From CAMCXT01 sp040403315 (GTDB lineage: Bacteria > Bacteroidota > Bacteroidia > M30B66): a stretch of 64,000 nt of DNA. How positions within the stretch are numbered: the stretch's first letter is position 1; each line of letters starts with the position of its first letter. The position numbers and the translations under genes were made by a program. The stretch is from NCBI GenBank assembly GCA_040403315.1, contig JBBAKX010000008.1, forward strand, positions 62,001-126,000, written 5' to 3'. Below the pieces are notes generated by a model. It was not told the DNA's origin and did not search any database. It saw only the letters and a program-made list of their open reading frames with translations. This document shows positions 10,401-19,270 of this stretch, piece by piece.

Positions 10401-13400
10401 ATCGTACCTGCAAACAATTCAGGCAGTGCATTAGATTGTTCTGTTCTTCAGTTCTCAACGACTCCAAACCAGGAGATCCTTATGACCACTGATACAATCT
10501 CTGCTTGTGGTTCAACTTTCTACGATGACGGTGGATTGAATGGTGATTATGCACCAAACACCTTGAACAATTTTACTTTCGTTCCTGAAAATGCAGGAGA
10601 CCTAGTAAGTGTTGAGTTCACTTCTTTTGATGTAGAGTTTGGATTTGATGCTCTTGTTGTTGTCAACGGTTCTGATCCAGACAATGTAGACAACGTTATC
10701 GGTTTCTATTCTGGAACTGAACTTCCTGGTCCGTTCACTTCTTCTGCGGCAGATGGAGCATTGACTTTTGTGTTTATTTCTGATGAGACAGATAATTTCT
10801 CTGCAGGTTGGGCTGCTAACATCACTTGTATTACACAAGCTGTTGCCCCGGGATGCGCAATAAATACATTACCAGCAAATGATGCGACTGATGTAGCTGA
10901 CGATGTAACACTTACATGGGAAGCAGGCACAGGCATTCCAACAGGATATCAAGTTTATTTTGGAACTGATCCTTTGAGTTTGGCTCTTGTTAGCACTCAA
11001 ACAACAACAAGTTATGCTCCAACTGGATTGGTTGGTGGTACAACTTATTACTGGCAAATAGTTCCAACGAATGAAGTTGGATCTGCAACTGGATGTGTTG
11101 TAAGTAGCTTTGCTGTTACTCCAGTTGTATCTACTGATATTTTGATGCAAAATGGTTCTTTAACAGTTTGTCAAGGAAACTTCTATGATGCTGAAGGAAT
11201 TGGTGCGGATTATAGTGCTAACGAGCTTTTCACGTTAACACTAACACCATCATCTCCGAATTCACTAATCCAAATCGACTTTTCAGTATTTGATACTGAA
11301 GAAGAATATGATTCTTTGATGATTTACAACGGTAACAGTGCTGCTTCGCCACTGATAGGAAACTATCAAGGTGTACTAGCTCCATTTACAGTTGTTTCAT
11401 CTGCCGTAGATGGATCTTTGACTCTTGTTTTCGAATCCGATGATTCATTCCAATTTGAAGGATGGGAAGCTGCTGTTTCTTGTGTAGATGCAAATGCTGC
11501 ACCTGAATGTGCCACTAACTTAGTTCCTTCAAACAATGCAACTGAAGTATCACTTACTTCTAACATCTCATGGTCAACAGGTGGCGGTGCTACAACTGGC
11601 TTTGATGTTTATTTTGGTACGGATCCTTTGAGTTTGGATTTAGTTGCTTCTAATACCCAAGCAACTACTTACACTCCAGTTGGACTTGCATTAAACACAG
11701 CATATTTCTGGCAAATTATTCCTAGAAACAATGATTTATTGGCTACTGATTGCTCTGTAAATACATTCACAACTGAGGCAACTCAGAACGTTGTAATGCA
11801 AAATGGAACATTCACTTTGTGTGCAGCAGACTTCTATGATTCTGGTGATGCAGTAAATGATTATGCAAATAGTGAAGATCTTACTTTAACATTCGTCCCT
11901 GCAATTGCTGGGAATGTAATTCAGGTAACATTTACTGATTATAATACTGAAGCAGAATATGATACATTACGCATATTCGATGGTAACTCAACTGCTGCGA
12001 CTCTAATTGCTGCCCTCGATGGAACTGCTGGTGTTGGTCAATCATTTGTTTCTACAGCGGCCGATGGTTCATTAACATTTAACTTCACTTCAGACGTTTC
12101 ATTTACTGAGCTTGGATGGGTTGCTTCGATTGTTTGTATTGATCCTACTGTTGCTCCTGAGTGTGCTAGCAATCCAGTTCCAGCAAATCTTGCAATTGGT
12201 ATTGATAATTCAGCAACAACTATTTCTTGGACAGCTTCTGCTGGTGTTGTTACAGGTTACGATGTGTTCTTTGGTACTGATCCTCTTGCATTAACTCAAG
12301 TTGCAACCAATCAAGCCGGTACCTTATACAACGCAGGTGACCTAACATTGAACACAACCTATTTCTGGCAAGTAATTGCACAAAGCGCAAATGGTCCTGC
12401 TGTTGATTGTCCTGTTTACTCATTCACAACTACTGCAGTTGAGAATGTTTTGATGAGCAATGCTACTGTTACTACTTGTGGTGCTAACTTCTTCGATGCA
12501 GGTGGCGCAGATGCTATTTACTTAAACAATGAAGATTATACTTTGACATTCCTTCCTGCAACAACGGGCAACGTTATTGAAGTTACTTTCAGTCAGTTTG
12601 ATGTTGAAGTAGATCCTTTTGATGGTACTATTTACGATACACTATTTATATACAATGGTTCTTCTGTAAATGCTCCGTTGATTGGCTTCTATTCTGGAAC
12701 AACTATCCCTGGACCATTTACATCTTCTGATGTTACAGGTGCATTGACTTTCCGTTTCGCATCTGACTTCATCTTCGGAGAACCAGGTTGGGCTGCTACA
12801 GTTGCTTGTGTTGAAGTTTCTGGAGCACCTGATTGTGCTACGAATCTCTTCCCGGCAAACGCTGCAACAGACGTTACTTTTGTTCCAACGTTGAATTGGC
12901 AGTCTGGTGGTGGAATTATAACAGGTTATGATGTTTATTTTGGTACAGATCCATTAGCGCTTGCTTTGGTTTCTGATAACCAAATTGGAACAACCTACAG
13001 CCCAGCTGCTTTAGAGCTCAATACAGTTTATTACTGGCAAGTGATTCCATCTAATGCTGATGGTTCTGCTGCTGACTGTGCTGTTAATAGCTTTACTACC
13101 GCAGCTACAAGCGATTTGGTGATCTTCAATGGTGAACTTACACTTTGCGATGCTACATTGTTTGATGCTGGTGGATCAACTGGCGATTATGATAACAATG
13201 AGGATTTCGAATTAACTATTTATCCTTCTACACCAGGTTCATTTGTTCAACTTGATTTCACATCGTTTGCAACGGAGTTAGGTTTCGACTTCTTGAATGT
13301 ATACAATGGAAATTCTATTGCTGCTACTGAATTGTTAGATGCTTCTGGAGCTGTATTGCCTGGAACAATTGTTTCAACTGCTGCTGACGGAAGCCTTACA

Positions 13401-16400
13401 ATCGTCTTCTCATCTGATGGAAGCGCTACTGATGCTGGATTTGAAATCGCTATTAGCTGTTCCACACCTTCTGAAGCTCCAGGATGTGCTACTAACTATG
13501 CTCCAGTTGATCTTTCAGTTGATGCCTCTTTGAACGCAATTCTTTCATGGTCGAATGGAACTGGATCAGCTACTGGTTATGACGTTTATTTCGGAACAGA
13601 TCCATTAGCGCTTACTCTTGTTTCTAACGATCAAGTAGAAACTGTTTTCACTCCAACTGCTTTAACTCCTAATACTACTTACTATTGGCAAGTGATTCCA
13701 TTTAATTTGGTTGGTTCTGCAACTGGTTGCCCTGTTCAGTCGTTTACTACTGGTGGTGCTGTTGATATCATTATGACTAATGGCTCAATCACTACTTGTA
13801 ATGCTAACTTCTACGATTCGGGTGGACTTGATGGGCAATACCAAAACAACGAGAACTTCACTTATACAATATTCCCAAGTGCACCAAATAGTGTTGTTCA
13901 AGTAACCTTTACTGCCTTTGGAGGAGAAGCATGTTGTGATGATATGTTCATCTTTAACGGTAACTCGATTACAGCTCCTCAAATTGGTAATCTCTTTGGT
14001 GCTCCAACAATGCCGCAAACGTTTATTTCAACAGCTGCTGATGGTTCATTAACATTCAGATTTGCTTCTGACATTTCAATTGCAGGTTTAGGGTTTGTAG
14101 CATCTGTTACTTGTCTTGACACAACTGTTGTTCCTGGTTGCGCTACAATTACTAGTCCTGCTGACGGTGCAACTGAAGTGAGTTCTACAACTACAGTTTT
14201 ATCATGGACTGCTGGTACTGGATATGTAACTGGTTATGATGTTTATTTCGGAGATGATTGCGCTAGCATGGTATTGGTTTCTGATAACCAACCTGGTACT
14301 ACATTCGATCCAGGTCAATTGGCAACAAGCTCTTCATACGCATGGATGGTTGTCCCTGTTAATGGTGTTGGTGAAGCAACTGGTTGTGTTTGTAATACAT
14401 TCACTACTAGTGGAAACATCGACATCTTGATGCAGAATGGTTCATTTACTACTTGTGCTGCTAACTTCTATGATTCGGGTGGATTAACTGGTAACTATTC
14501 AAGCAACGAAGGTTCTGAATTGACTATCTGTCCTGATCAACCGAATAGTGCGGTTCAAGTGATCTTTACATCATTCGATGTTGAAGAGCGTTTCAATACT
14601 CCTGACAATCCTTGGGATTGGATGACTGTTTACAATGGAACGGGTACAGCTGGAACTTCTTATATCAGTCCAACTTCGGGTAACGAGAAATTCTCAAACA
14701 ATGTTATCCCTGGACCATTTACATCTGCTGCTACTGATGGCTGTTTAACTTTCACATTCTCTTCTGATGCTTCAGTTACTAACCCAGGTTGGGCAGCAAC
14801 AGTAACTTGTGTTTCTACAACTGATGCACCTTCATGTGCAGTAATTACTTCTGGTCCAGCTGATGGAGCAACTGATGTTTGTTTGAACGAAGCAATCTTT
14901 ACATGGACTCCTGGTGCTGGTTCTCCTGCAACTGGATATGATGTTTATTTTGATTTTGATGGCAGTGGTTACGTTCTTCTTGCTGATGACCAAACTGCAA
15001 CAACATTCGACCCTGGTACATTGGCGCCAAACACTTCATATGGAGTTATCATTATTCCAAGCAATGCCAATGGAGAAGCTGTTGGTTGTGATACAATCAA
15101 TTTCACTACAGGTACTTGTTTGATTTATTGTGATGCTGGTTCAAATATCTGTGATGAATTCATTTCTAATGTTGAAATGGGTAACATTAACAACGCTACG
15201 GATTGTACAACTGACGGTTATGCTGATTTTACCAATCTTTCAACTGATGTTTACATTGGTACAACTACAAATATCGCAGTAACCAATGGTATTCTTGATT
15301 ATCCAACTGATCAAGCTGGCATTTGGATCGACTGGAACCAAGATGGTGATTTTGACGATGCTGATGAAACCATTACAGTTAACGGTACTCCAGGTGTAGG
15401 TCCATATACTGCAGGAATTACTCCTCCGGCTGGTGCTGTTGAAGGACCAACAACAATGCGTATTCGAATCACATTTACTGGAATTTTGGATCCTTGTGGA
15501 ATTACAACATTCGGTGAAGTTGAAGATTACACGATTATTGTGAATCCTGCTTTGGCTTGTCCTTTCCCTAATAACATCACTACAAGCGAAACGACAACTA
15601 CAGCAACTATTATTACTTGGGATACAGCTTTGGATGCAGGTGAATATTTGATTCGCTACCGTGCTGCTGATGCTCCTGTAACTGATCTTACTTGGGCTAA
15701 CCCTCAAGTTGTTGCGGCGCCTGATAACTTTACATTCTTTACGGATTTACTTCCATGTACTGAATACGTTCTTCAAATCGCTTCAATTTGTCCTGGTGAA
15801 TCTGATACTACGTTCTCACCGAATGTTTCATTCCTTACTCGTTGTATCGAATGTACTGCTGATATGACTGCTGAAGCAGAACCATGTGGTGATGACGCTA
15901 ATGGTGGTTGTAACTCAACTCCTCCAGCTTATCAGCCTATTGCTTGTGGCGAAACAATTTGTGGAACTAGTTTCATGAACCCAACTACTCGTGATACAGA
16001 TTGGTATTCAATTACTGTAGATAACCTTGGTGTTTACACAGTCAATGTTCTTACTGAATTTGATGGTACACTACTTTTCGTTGATGTTGCTGATTGTGCT
16101 AACCTAGTAATACCTTCACAAGGTAATTTCACAGCAAACACTCCTTACACTATTGCTACGTCATTGAATCCTGGTTCATATGCAGTTCTTTTGGTTCCAG
16201 TATTTGAACAATCTCCGTTTGATTGTACTGGTTACAATGCTTACACAATTGAATTGTCTGGCGGTGTAACTCAGATTGCTCCAGTAGCTGACGTATGCGA
16301 AACTACTGCTCCATTTACATTGTTCGCTATTCCTTCTGGTGGAACTTGGTCTGGTACTGGTATCTCTGATGCTAATGCTGGAACATTCGATCCTTCTACT

Positions 16401-17894
16401 GCTGGTATTGGAAGCTATGTAATCACTTACAATGCTTCTTCTAATGGATGTGCTTCTGAAGACACTGTTTCAATTAATGTTGTAGCTGCTCCTTTGGCTG
16501 ACTTTGTAGGTCTAGCTGCTGCTTACTGTTCTTCTGATGCAAGTGCTGAACTTTCAGGTATTCCTGCTGGTGGTGTATTTAGTATCAATAACACCAACAA
16601 TGTTGGTATCGATGGTAACACTTTCAATCCTTCGCTTGTAACACCGGGTTCTTACGCAATCACTTACACTGTTAATACTGGTGCTGCTTGTGCATCATCA
16701 ATTACACAAAGTACAGTAGTGAATGGTTCTCCAACAGCTAGTTTTGTTTTAGCAGATTCAACTTGCAGCCAAGAAGCTCCGATTGCCTTGACTGGCACAC
16801 CTGCTGGTGGTATCTTTAGTGGTTCAGGAGTTTTTGCTGGAACATTCGATCCTTCACTTGCTGGAACCGGTGCAATTACAATTACCTACAGCGTTTCTGT
16901 TCCTGATTCTGTTTGTCCTGGTGTTGCTACTGAAACAATTCAAGTTAATCCTGCTCCAGTAGTATCTCTTACTGGTCTTGCTAGCACTTACTGCTTGAAT
17001 TCAGATGTTGTTATTTTAACCGGCACACCTGCTCTTGGAACTTATTCTGGTCCTGGTGTAACTGGTGGAACATTTGATCCTGCAGCTGCTGGTGTTGGTA
17101 CACATACTATCCGTTATGAATTCAACAACGGAACTTGTATTGGATTCGATGAAGTAGAAGTTACAGTTACTGATAACCTCACTTTGACATTCTCTGTTCC
17201 ATCTTCTGTTTGTACTGATGCAGATCCGTTCTTGTTGACTTCAACTCCTTCTGGAGCTACATTCAGCGGTCCTGGTGTAAATGGTCAAACATTTAGTCCA
17301 CAAGTTGCTGGTGTTGGAACTCACACTATCACTGCTACTTACTCAAATGGAACTTGTTCTGCAAATGCAACGCAAACCATTACTGTTAATCCTGCTCCAA
17401 TTGCTTCTTTCAATTATAGTGCAAATGGATCTACAGTTGTGTTTAGTAATGCATCTGTGAATGCTACATCTTATGCTTGGGACTTTGGCGATGCTCAAAC
17501 ATCTACCGCAGTAAACCCAAGTCATACTTATGGTGCTAACGGTTCTTACGACATCACCTTGATCGCTTCAAGTGCTGGTTGTGGTTCTGATACCTTCACA
17601 GTTGCGCTTGAGCTTTCGGTTGGAATTGGTAGCATCGATGGTGTTGACATGATTCAATTATATCCAAACCCTACTCAGGGTGATGTTATGTTGACATTCA
17701 ACTCACTCGCTTCTCAATCATTCGAAGTGCGCATTACTGATGAAATCGGTAGATTGATTCAAATTGAAAATGTAAACAACTACATGGGTAAATTCAGTAA
17801 GGTTTATGACCTAAGCGAACTTGCACGTGGTGTTTACACATTCAGTGTATCTTCTGATAAAGGGGCTATCAACTTCAGAGTTGTAAAGCATTAA
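7461..17894 (+). CDS. Giant multidomain T9SS surface protein (FnIII/CUB array)
   Basis: The ATG at 7461 starts a signal peptide ending R-A-Q-A-Q-C; an earlier in-frame ATG at 7422 would add 13 hydrophilic residues and is less likely. The product is 3477 residues. In order: a beta domain (20-150), a GEVED-type domain with F-G-E-A-E-D-Y (155-300), a proprotein-convertase-like P domain (312-468), ten FnIII-like units alternating with nine CUB-like units (474-2552), a second GEVED domain (2554-2695), another FnIII domain (2697-2793), a pre-peptidase-like beta domain (2797-2935), five Ig-like repeats with the P-A-G-G-x-F theme (2939-3313), a PKD domain with Y-A-W-D-F-G-D (3313-3386), and a type A T9SS sorting domain with L-Y-P-N-P-T (3394-3477). 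No catalytic motif is visible. It is probably an exported adhesin or matrix protein; the ligand is unknown. Its repeats have no internal stop codons or frameshifts. Confidence 0.93.
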   Translation: MKKILQLITLTLLAVFSLGNRAQAQCSNDNVLFFDYSAPTTIGASVGSEVCIYAGEYYLLNNMQAGSTYRISSCGSTDIVDTRLTVYSNSGGASLGFNDDFCGTRAQLDFTPATTGNYRILLDKTGPGNTCVSTISTNECGEIVVTLISAGSGSEYCIPNYSSGTVNGDFINSFTLGSISNPNTGSASGASYNDYTNLSTQLSASTTYTISVQNNPDFGENIAAWIDYDQNLEFSETELLDQIQVGAGATGQITFTTPAVVVAGETRLRIRSAFTIPVSGANMDPCATYQFGEAEDYAVVFPSDPPGPPTDLSFSTACGISTSIQDNACPNNTLASVTASGLGVLGTNHLIQSVDIIIDHAMAADLDIFLQGPDGQVVELSTDNGGSGADFGFYQLDNCTQFARFTMTASTPVNGGTAPFIGSFIPEGNLADFNDGGSANGIWRLRVCDDFSGDVGTIRYFRVNFEAVQSEVPACAESYNLSDAAQNVSLDQQITWIAGLGQPSSYDVYFGTNAIPSLVSDNQTATTYDPGALLPSTEYFYKVIPSNSAGSATGCPVRSLTTADNSDVILMANGVINTCSGTFTDAGGVNGNYFNNDTLLLTIFPDQLNSAVQVAFNSFELEAGFDALVILDGIDENGTIVGVYLGTDSPGTITATNPQGALTFAFLSDDILNTAGWSATLSCVPSGSAPGCATALSPADAATNVSVEANLSWTAGTGNASAYDVYFGTSTTPALLQADVVGTSFDLPTLLNATTYYYQVVSKNANGSATDCAILSFTTEDAPQNIILMQNGTVTACNATFYDSGAADNDYNNGETLTLTILPETPGSLVSVTFNQFSTDPGFDLLAVYNGTSNLGTPVSSLGGNSVVVPFTITSDSPDGALTFTFVSDFQVTSTGWSAQVTCVDNNVAPNCAVDFSPADNATGVTSNPTISWSSGGGAPLNYDVYFGSDAQNLTLVEDNFLGTSYQPATLALNTTYFWQIVPANNSGSALDCSVLQFSTTPNQEILMTTDTISACGSTFYDDGGLNGDYAPNTLNNFTFVPENAGDLVSVEFTSFDVEFGFDALVVVNGSDPDNVDNVIGFYSGTELPGPFTSSAADGALTFVFISDETDNFSAGWAANITCITQAVAPGCAINTLPANDATDVADDVTLTWEAGTGIPTGYQVYFGTDPLSLALVSTQTTTSYAPTGLVGGTTYYWQIVPTNEVGSATGCVVSSFAVTPVVSTDILMQNGSLTVCQGNFYDAEGIGADYSANELFTLTLTPSSPNSLIQIDFSVFDTEEEYDSLMIYNGNSAASPLIGNYQGVLAPFTVVSSAVDGSLTLVFESDDSFQFEGWEAAVSCVDANAAPECATNLVPSNNATEVSLTSNISWSTGGGATTGFDVYFGTDPLSLDLVASNTQATTYTPVGLALNTAYFWQIIPRNNDLLATDCSVNTFTTEATQNVVMQNGTFTLCAADFYDSGDAVNDYANSEDLTLTFVPAIAGNVIQVTFTDYNTEAEYDTLRIFDGNSTAATLIAALDGTAGVGQSFVSTAADGSLTFNFTSDVSFTELGWVASIVCIDPTVAPECASNPVPANLAIGIDNSATTISWTASAGVVTGYDVFFGTDPLALTQVATNQAGTLYNAGDLTLNTTYFWQVIAQSANGPAVDCPVYSFTTTAVENVLMSNATVTTCGANFFDAGGADAIYLNNEDYTLTFLPATTGNVIEVTFSQFDVEVDPFDGTIYDTLFIYNGSSVNAPLIGFYSGTTIPGPFTSSDVTGALTFRFASDFIFGEPGWAATVACVEVSGAPDCATNLFPANAATDVTFVPTLNWQSGGGIITGYDVYFGTDPLALALVSDNQIGTTYSPAALELNTVYYWQVIPSNADGSAADCAVNSFTTAATSDLVIFNGELTLCDATLFDAGGSTGDYDNNEDFELTIYPSTPGSFVQLDFTSFATELGFDFLNVYNGNSIAATELLDASGAVLPGTIVSTAADGSLTIVFSSDGSATDAGFEIAISCSTPSEAPGCATNYAPVDLSVDASLNAILSWSNGTGSATGYDVYFGTDPLALTLVSNDQVETVFTPTALTPNTTYYWQVIPFNLVGSATGCPVQSFTTGGAVDIIMTNGSITTCNANFYDSGGLDGQYQNNENFTYTIFPSAPNSVVQVTFTAFGGEACCDDMFIFNGNSITAPQIGNLFGAPTMPQTFISTAADGSLTFRFASDISIAGLGFVASVTCLDTTVVPGCATITSPADGATEVSSTTTVLSWTAGTGYVTGYDVYFGDDCASMVLVSDNQPGTTFDPGQLATSSSYAWMVVPVNGVGEATGCVCNTFTTSGNIDILMQNGSFTTCAANFYDSGGLTGNYSSNEGSELTICPDQPNSAVQVIFTSFDVEERFNTPDNPWDWMTVYNGTGTAGTSYISPTSGNEKFSNNVIPGPFTSAATDGCLTFTFSSDASVTNPGWAATVTCVSTTDAPSCAVITSGPADGATDVCLNEAIFTWTPGAGSPATGYDVYFDFDGSGYVLLADDQTATTFDPGTLAPNTSYGVIIIPSNANGEAVGCDTINFTTGTCLIYCDAGSNICDEFISNVEMGNINNATDCTTDGYADFTNLSTDVYIGTTTNIAVTNGILDYPTDQAGIWIDWNQDGDFDDADETITVNGTPGVGPYTAGITPPAGAVEGPTTMRIRITFTGILDPCGITTFGEVEDYTIIVNPALACPFPNNITTSETTTTATIITWDTALDAGEYLIRYRAADAPVTDLTWANPQVVAAPDNFTFFTDLLPCTEYVLQIASICPGESDTTFSPNVSFLTRCIECTADMTAEAEPCGDDANGGCNSTPPAYQPIACGETICGTSFMNPTTRDTDWYSITVDNLGVYTVNVLTEFDGTLLFVDVADCANLVIPSQGNFTANTPYTIATSLNPGSYAVLLVPVFEQSPFDCTGYNAYTIELSGGVTQIAPVADVCETTAPFTLFAIPSGGTWSGTGISDANAGTFDPSTAGIGSYVITYNASSNGCASEDTVSINVVAAPLADFVGLAAAYCSSDASAELSGIPAGGVFSINNTNNVGIDGNTFNPSLVTPGSYAITYTVNTGAACASSITQSTVVNGSPTASFVLADSTCSQEAPIALTGTPAGGIFSGSGVFAGTFDPSLAGTGAITITYSVSVPDSVCPGVATETIQVNPAPVVSLTGLASTYCLNSDVVILTGTPALGTYSGPGVTGGTFDPAAAGVGTHTIRYEFNNGTCIGFDEVEVTVTDNLTLTFSVPSSVCTDADPFLLTSTPSGATFSGPGVNGQTFSPQVAGVGTHTITATYSNGTCSANATQTITVNPAPIASFNYSANGSTVVFSNASVNATSYAWDFGDAQTSTAVNPSHTYGANGSYDITLIASSAGCGSDTFTVALELSVGIGSIDGVDMIQLYPNPTQGDVMLTFNSLASQSFEVRITDEIGRLIQIENVNNYMGKFSKVYDLSELARGVYTFSVSSDKGAINFRVVKH
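8881..15117 (+). repeat. Tandem FnIII-CUB coding repeat, period about 655 bases
   Basis: This covers the alternating array inside the giant gene. FnIII-like units start near 8881, 9533, 10193, 10852, 11506, 12160, 12832, 13485, 14136 and 14833, each marked by Y-D-V-Y-F-G-T and T-T-Y-x-W-Q-(V/I)-I-P. Between them are nine CUB-like units marked by an N-terminal L-M-Q-N-G-x-x-T-x-C, F-Y-D-S-G-G, a central I-Y-N-G and a late D-G-S-L-T-F. The copies are diverged at codon level, so the array is old enough not to be an assembly collapse. Confidence 0.9.
16275..17400 (+). repeat. Five Ig-like coding repeats
   Basis: Five consecutive units of about 75 codons encode a shared pattern: an early cysteine, then a G-x-P-x-G-G-x-F/Y-S-G-x-G-V turn, then T-F-D-P-x-x-A-G-x-G and a final I-T-Y strand with a second cysteine. 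Unit two departs most from the consensus (I-N-N-T-N in place of S-G-x-G). Confidence 0.8.
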
Positions 17895-17912
17895 TAGTTA
17901 GATAATCATTTT

Positions 17913-17946
17913 AAAGCCCGGTGGATTCTTTTCACCGGGCTTTTTT
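17913..17946 (+). terminator. Intrinsic terminator after the giant gene
   Basis: The stem AAAGCCCGGTG pairs with CACCGGGCTTT around a 9-base loop and is followed by a T-run. It begins 18 bases after the giant gene's stop codon. Confidence 0.9.
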
Positions 17947-18046
17947 GTATTTATTCATTTCATTAAAAGTTGGCGATTAGATTTGATTCTAATTTTATTT
18001 GCTAAACTTTTTATGCTTTGATCAATTTGGTTTTATGTAGATATGA

Positions 18047-18079
18047 AAAAGGCTATCACCAATTACGGGATAGCCTTTT
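18047..18079 (-). terminator. Intrinsic terminator after adk
   Basis: AAAAGGCTATC and GATAGCCTTTT form an 11-bp stem with T-runs on both strands, so it can work in both directions. It lies 20 bases past the adk stop codon on the minus strand. Confidence 0.85.
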
Positions 18080-18099
18080 CAATATGTTAAAACTGAGAT

Positions 18100-18672
18100 T
18101 TACATGGCAGCAATAGCCTCATTTAAAGCTGTAGAAATCTCTTCAATCTTACCAACTCCTTTGATGGCTCTGTATTTACCCTGACTTGCATAAAAGTCGG
18201 CTAGAGGAGCCGTTTTAGCATTGTATTCTTTAATGCGATTTCTGATGATATTTTCATCTTGATCGTCGCTTCTTCCTGAATCTTTACCACGGTTTAAAAG
18301 TCGGGTAACCAATTCTTCTTCCTCAACCACTAAGGCCAACATTCCTGAAATCGATGTATTTGAGTTGGTCAAAAGTTGGTCTAGTGCTTCTGCTTGTGCT
18401 ACAGTTCTTGGGAAGCCATCAAAAATGAATCCTCCAGCCTCTGGGTTTAGCTTCAATTTTGAACCAATCATTCCTATTACAACTTCATCTGGAACTAAAA
18501 TACCTTGGTCCATTAGTTTCTTAGCTTCTAATCCGAGATCAGTTCCGGCTGCAATTTCTCCTCGAAGTAAATCGCCAGTAGAAAGATGAATTAGCTTGTG
18601 TTTTTCGACGAGCATTGCGGATTGAGTTCCTTTTCCTGCTCCCGGAGGTCCGAACAGTACTAGATTAAGCAT
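18100..18672 (-). CDS. adk: Adenylate kinase
   Basis: Adenylate kinase interconverts ATP + AMP and 2 ADP in the cytoplasm. The P-loop G-P-P-G-A-G-K-G-T is at residues 8-16 when translation starts at the ATG at 18672, which gives the normal 190 residues. An upstream in-frame start at 18720 would add 16 residues that fit no adenylate kinase. Other signatures are H-L-S-T-G-D-L-L-R, F-D-G-F-P-R-T and a short lid lacking zinc cysteines. It begins 4 bases after the hpt stop codon, so hpt-adk are co-transcribed, an arrangement common in Flavobacteria. Confidence 0.98.
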   Translation of the reverse strand: MLNLVLFGPPGAGKGTQSAMLVEKHKLIHLSTGDLLRGEIAAGTDLGLEAKKLMDQGILVPDEVVIGMIGSKLKLNPEAGGFIFDGFPRTVAQAEALDQLLTNSNTSISGMLALVVEEEELVTRLLNRGKDSGRSDDQDENIIRNRIKEYNAKTAPLADFYASQGKYRAIKGVGKIEEISTALNEAIAAM

Positions 18673-18676
18673 ATTT

Positions 18677-19219
18677 TCAATTGTTTTTGAGTTGATAAAT
18701 GTGAGGTAAATTACGGCCAAGTCCGTTTAAATCCAATCCGTAACCTACAACAAAACGATCAGGAATTACAAAGCCTGAAAAATCTATGTTTACTTGTGTT
18801 TCATGGCGATCAGGTTTTACAAGCAAGGAGCAAACAGATAAGCTTTCTGGATTTGTTGCACTGATTTGTTCAACAAGAGCGCTTATTGTGTTTCCTGTAT
18901 CTACGATGTCTTCAACAATAATTACATGCCTGCTTGTGGGATTTTCGCTCAATCCTATGATTTGTTTTAGTTTACCTGTACTTTCTACTCCTTCATAGGA
19001 AGAAACACGGATAAAACTAAGTTCGCATTGGAAATCAAGCAATTTCATCAAGTCGCTTGTAAACATGAACGACCCATTTAGCACGCTAATGATAAGAGGC
19101 GTTTGTCCGCTATATCTCGCATTCATTTCGGCAGCTATTGCTGCGACTCTATTTTGAATCTTACTCTGCGGTATGTAAATACTGAAGATTTTATCGTGAA
19201 TGTTGATTTCCTTTTTCAT
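18677..19219 (-). CDS. hpt: Hypoxanthine phosphoribosyltransferase
   Basis: This purine salvage enzyme converts hypoxanthine or guanine plus PRPP into IMP or GMP. The PRPP-binding motif is V-I-I-V-E-D-I-V-D-T-G-N-T, and S-V-L-N-G-S-F-M-F holds the pyrophosphate loop. The chosen ATG at 19219 gives 180 residues; the frame also extends to a TTG at 19231, which is less likely. The gene is the first of the leftward hpt-adk pair and is divergent from purK with only 51 bases between the starts, so salvage and de novo purine genes share one control region. Confidence 0.96.
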   Translation of the reverse strand: MKKEINIHDKIFSIYIPQSKIQNRVAAIAAEMNARYSGQTPLIISVLNGSFMFTSDLMKLLDFQCELSFIRVSSYEGVESTGKLKQIIGLSENPTSRHVIIVEDIVDTGNTISALVEQISATNPESLSVCSLLVKPDRHETQVNIDFSGFVIPDRFVVGYGLDLNGLGRNLPHIYQLKNN

Positions 19220-19228
19220 CTCGGTTCG

Positions 19229-19236
19229 CAAACATA
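19229..19236 (-). promoter_or_regulatory. Candidate -7 box for hpt-adk
   Basis: The minus strand reads TATGTTTG, an exact TAnnTTTG match 9 bases upstream of the hpt ATG. It lies inside the presumed spacer of the oppositely oriented purK promoter, so RNA polymerase may not be able to use both at once. Confidence 0.45.
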
Positions 19237-19266
19237 TGAATTTCTAAAGGTAGGATGGTATATTTG
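19235..19266 (+). promoter_or_regulatory. Candidate promoter for purK
   Basis: A TATATTTG box at 19259-19266 follows TATG at 19235-19238 with a 20-base spacer. The box ends only 4 bases before the purK ATG, so the transcript may have almost no leader. Confidence 0.5.
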
Positions 19267-19270
19267 GCAA

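Noticed and set aside
8881..15117. Regularly spaced repeats that could suggest a CRISPR array
   Set aside because: Period is ~655 bases, the copies are diverged, and they encode protein domains in one frame.
15240..15707. 155-codon minus-strand frame inside the giant gene
   Set aside because: Serine/cysteine-rich antisense reading of the repeated Thr/Ala codons; an expected shadow.
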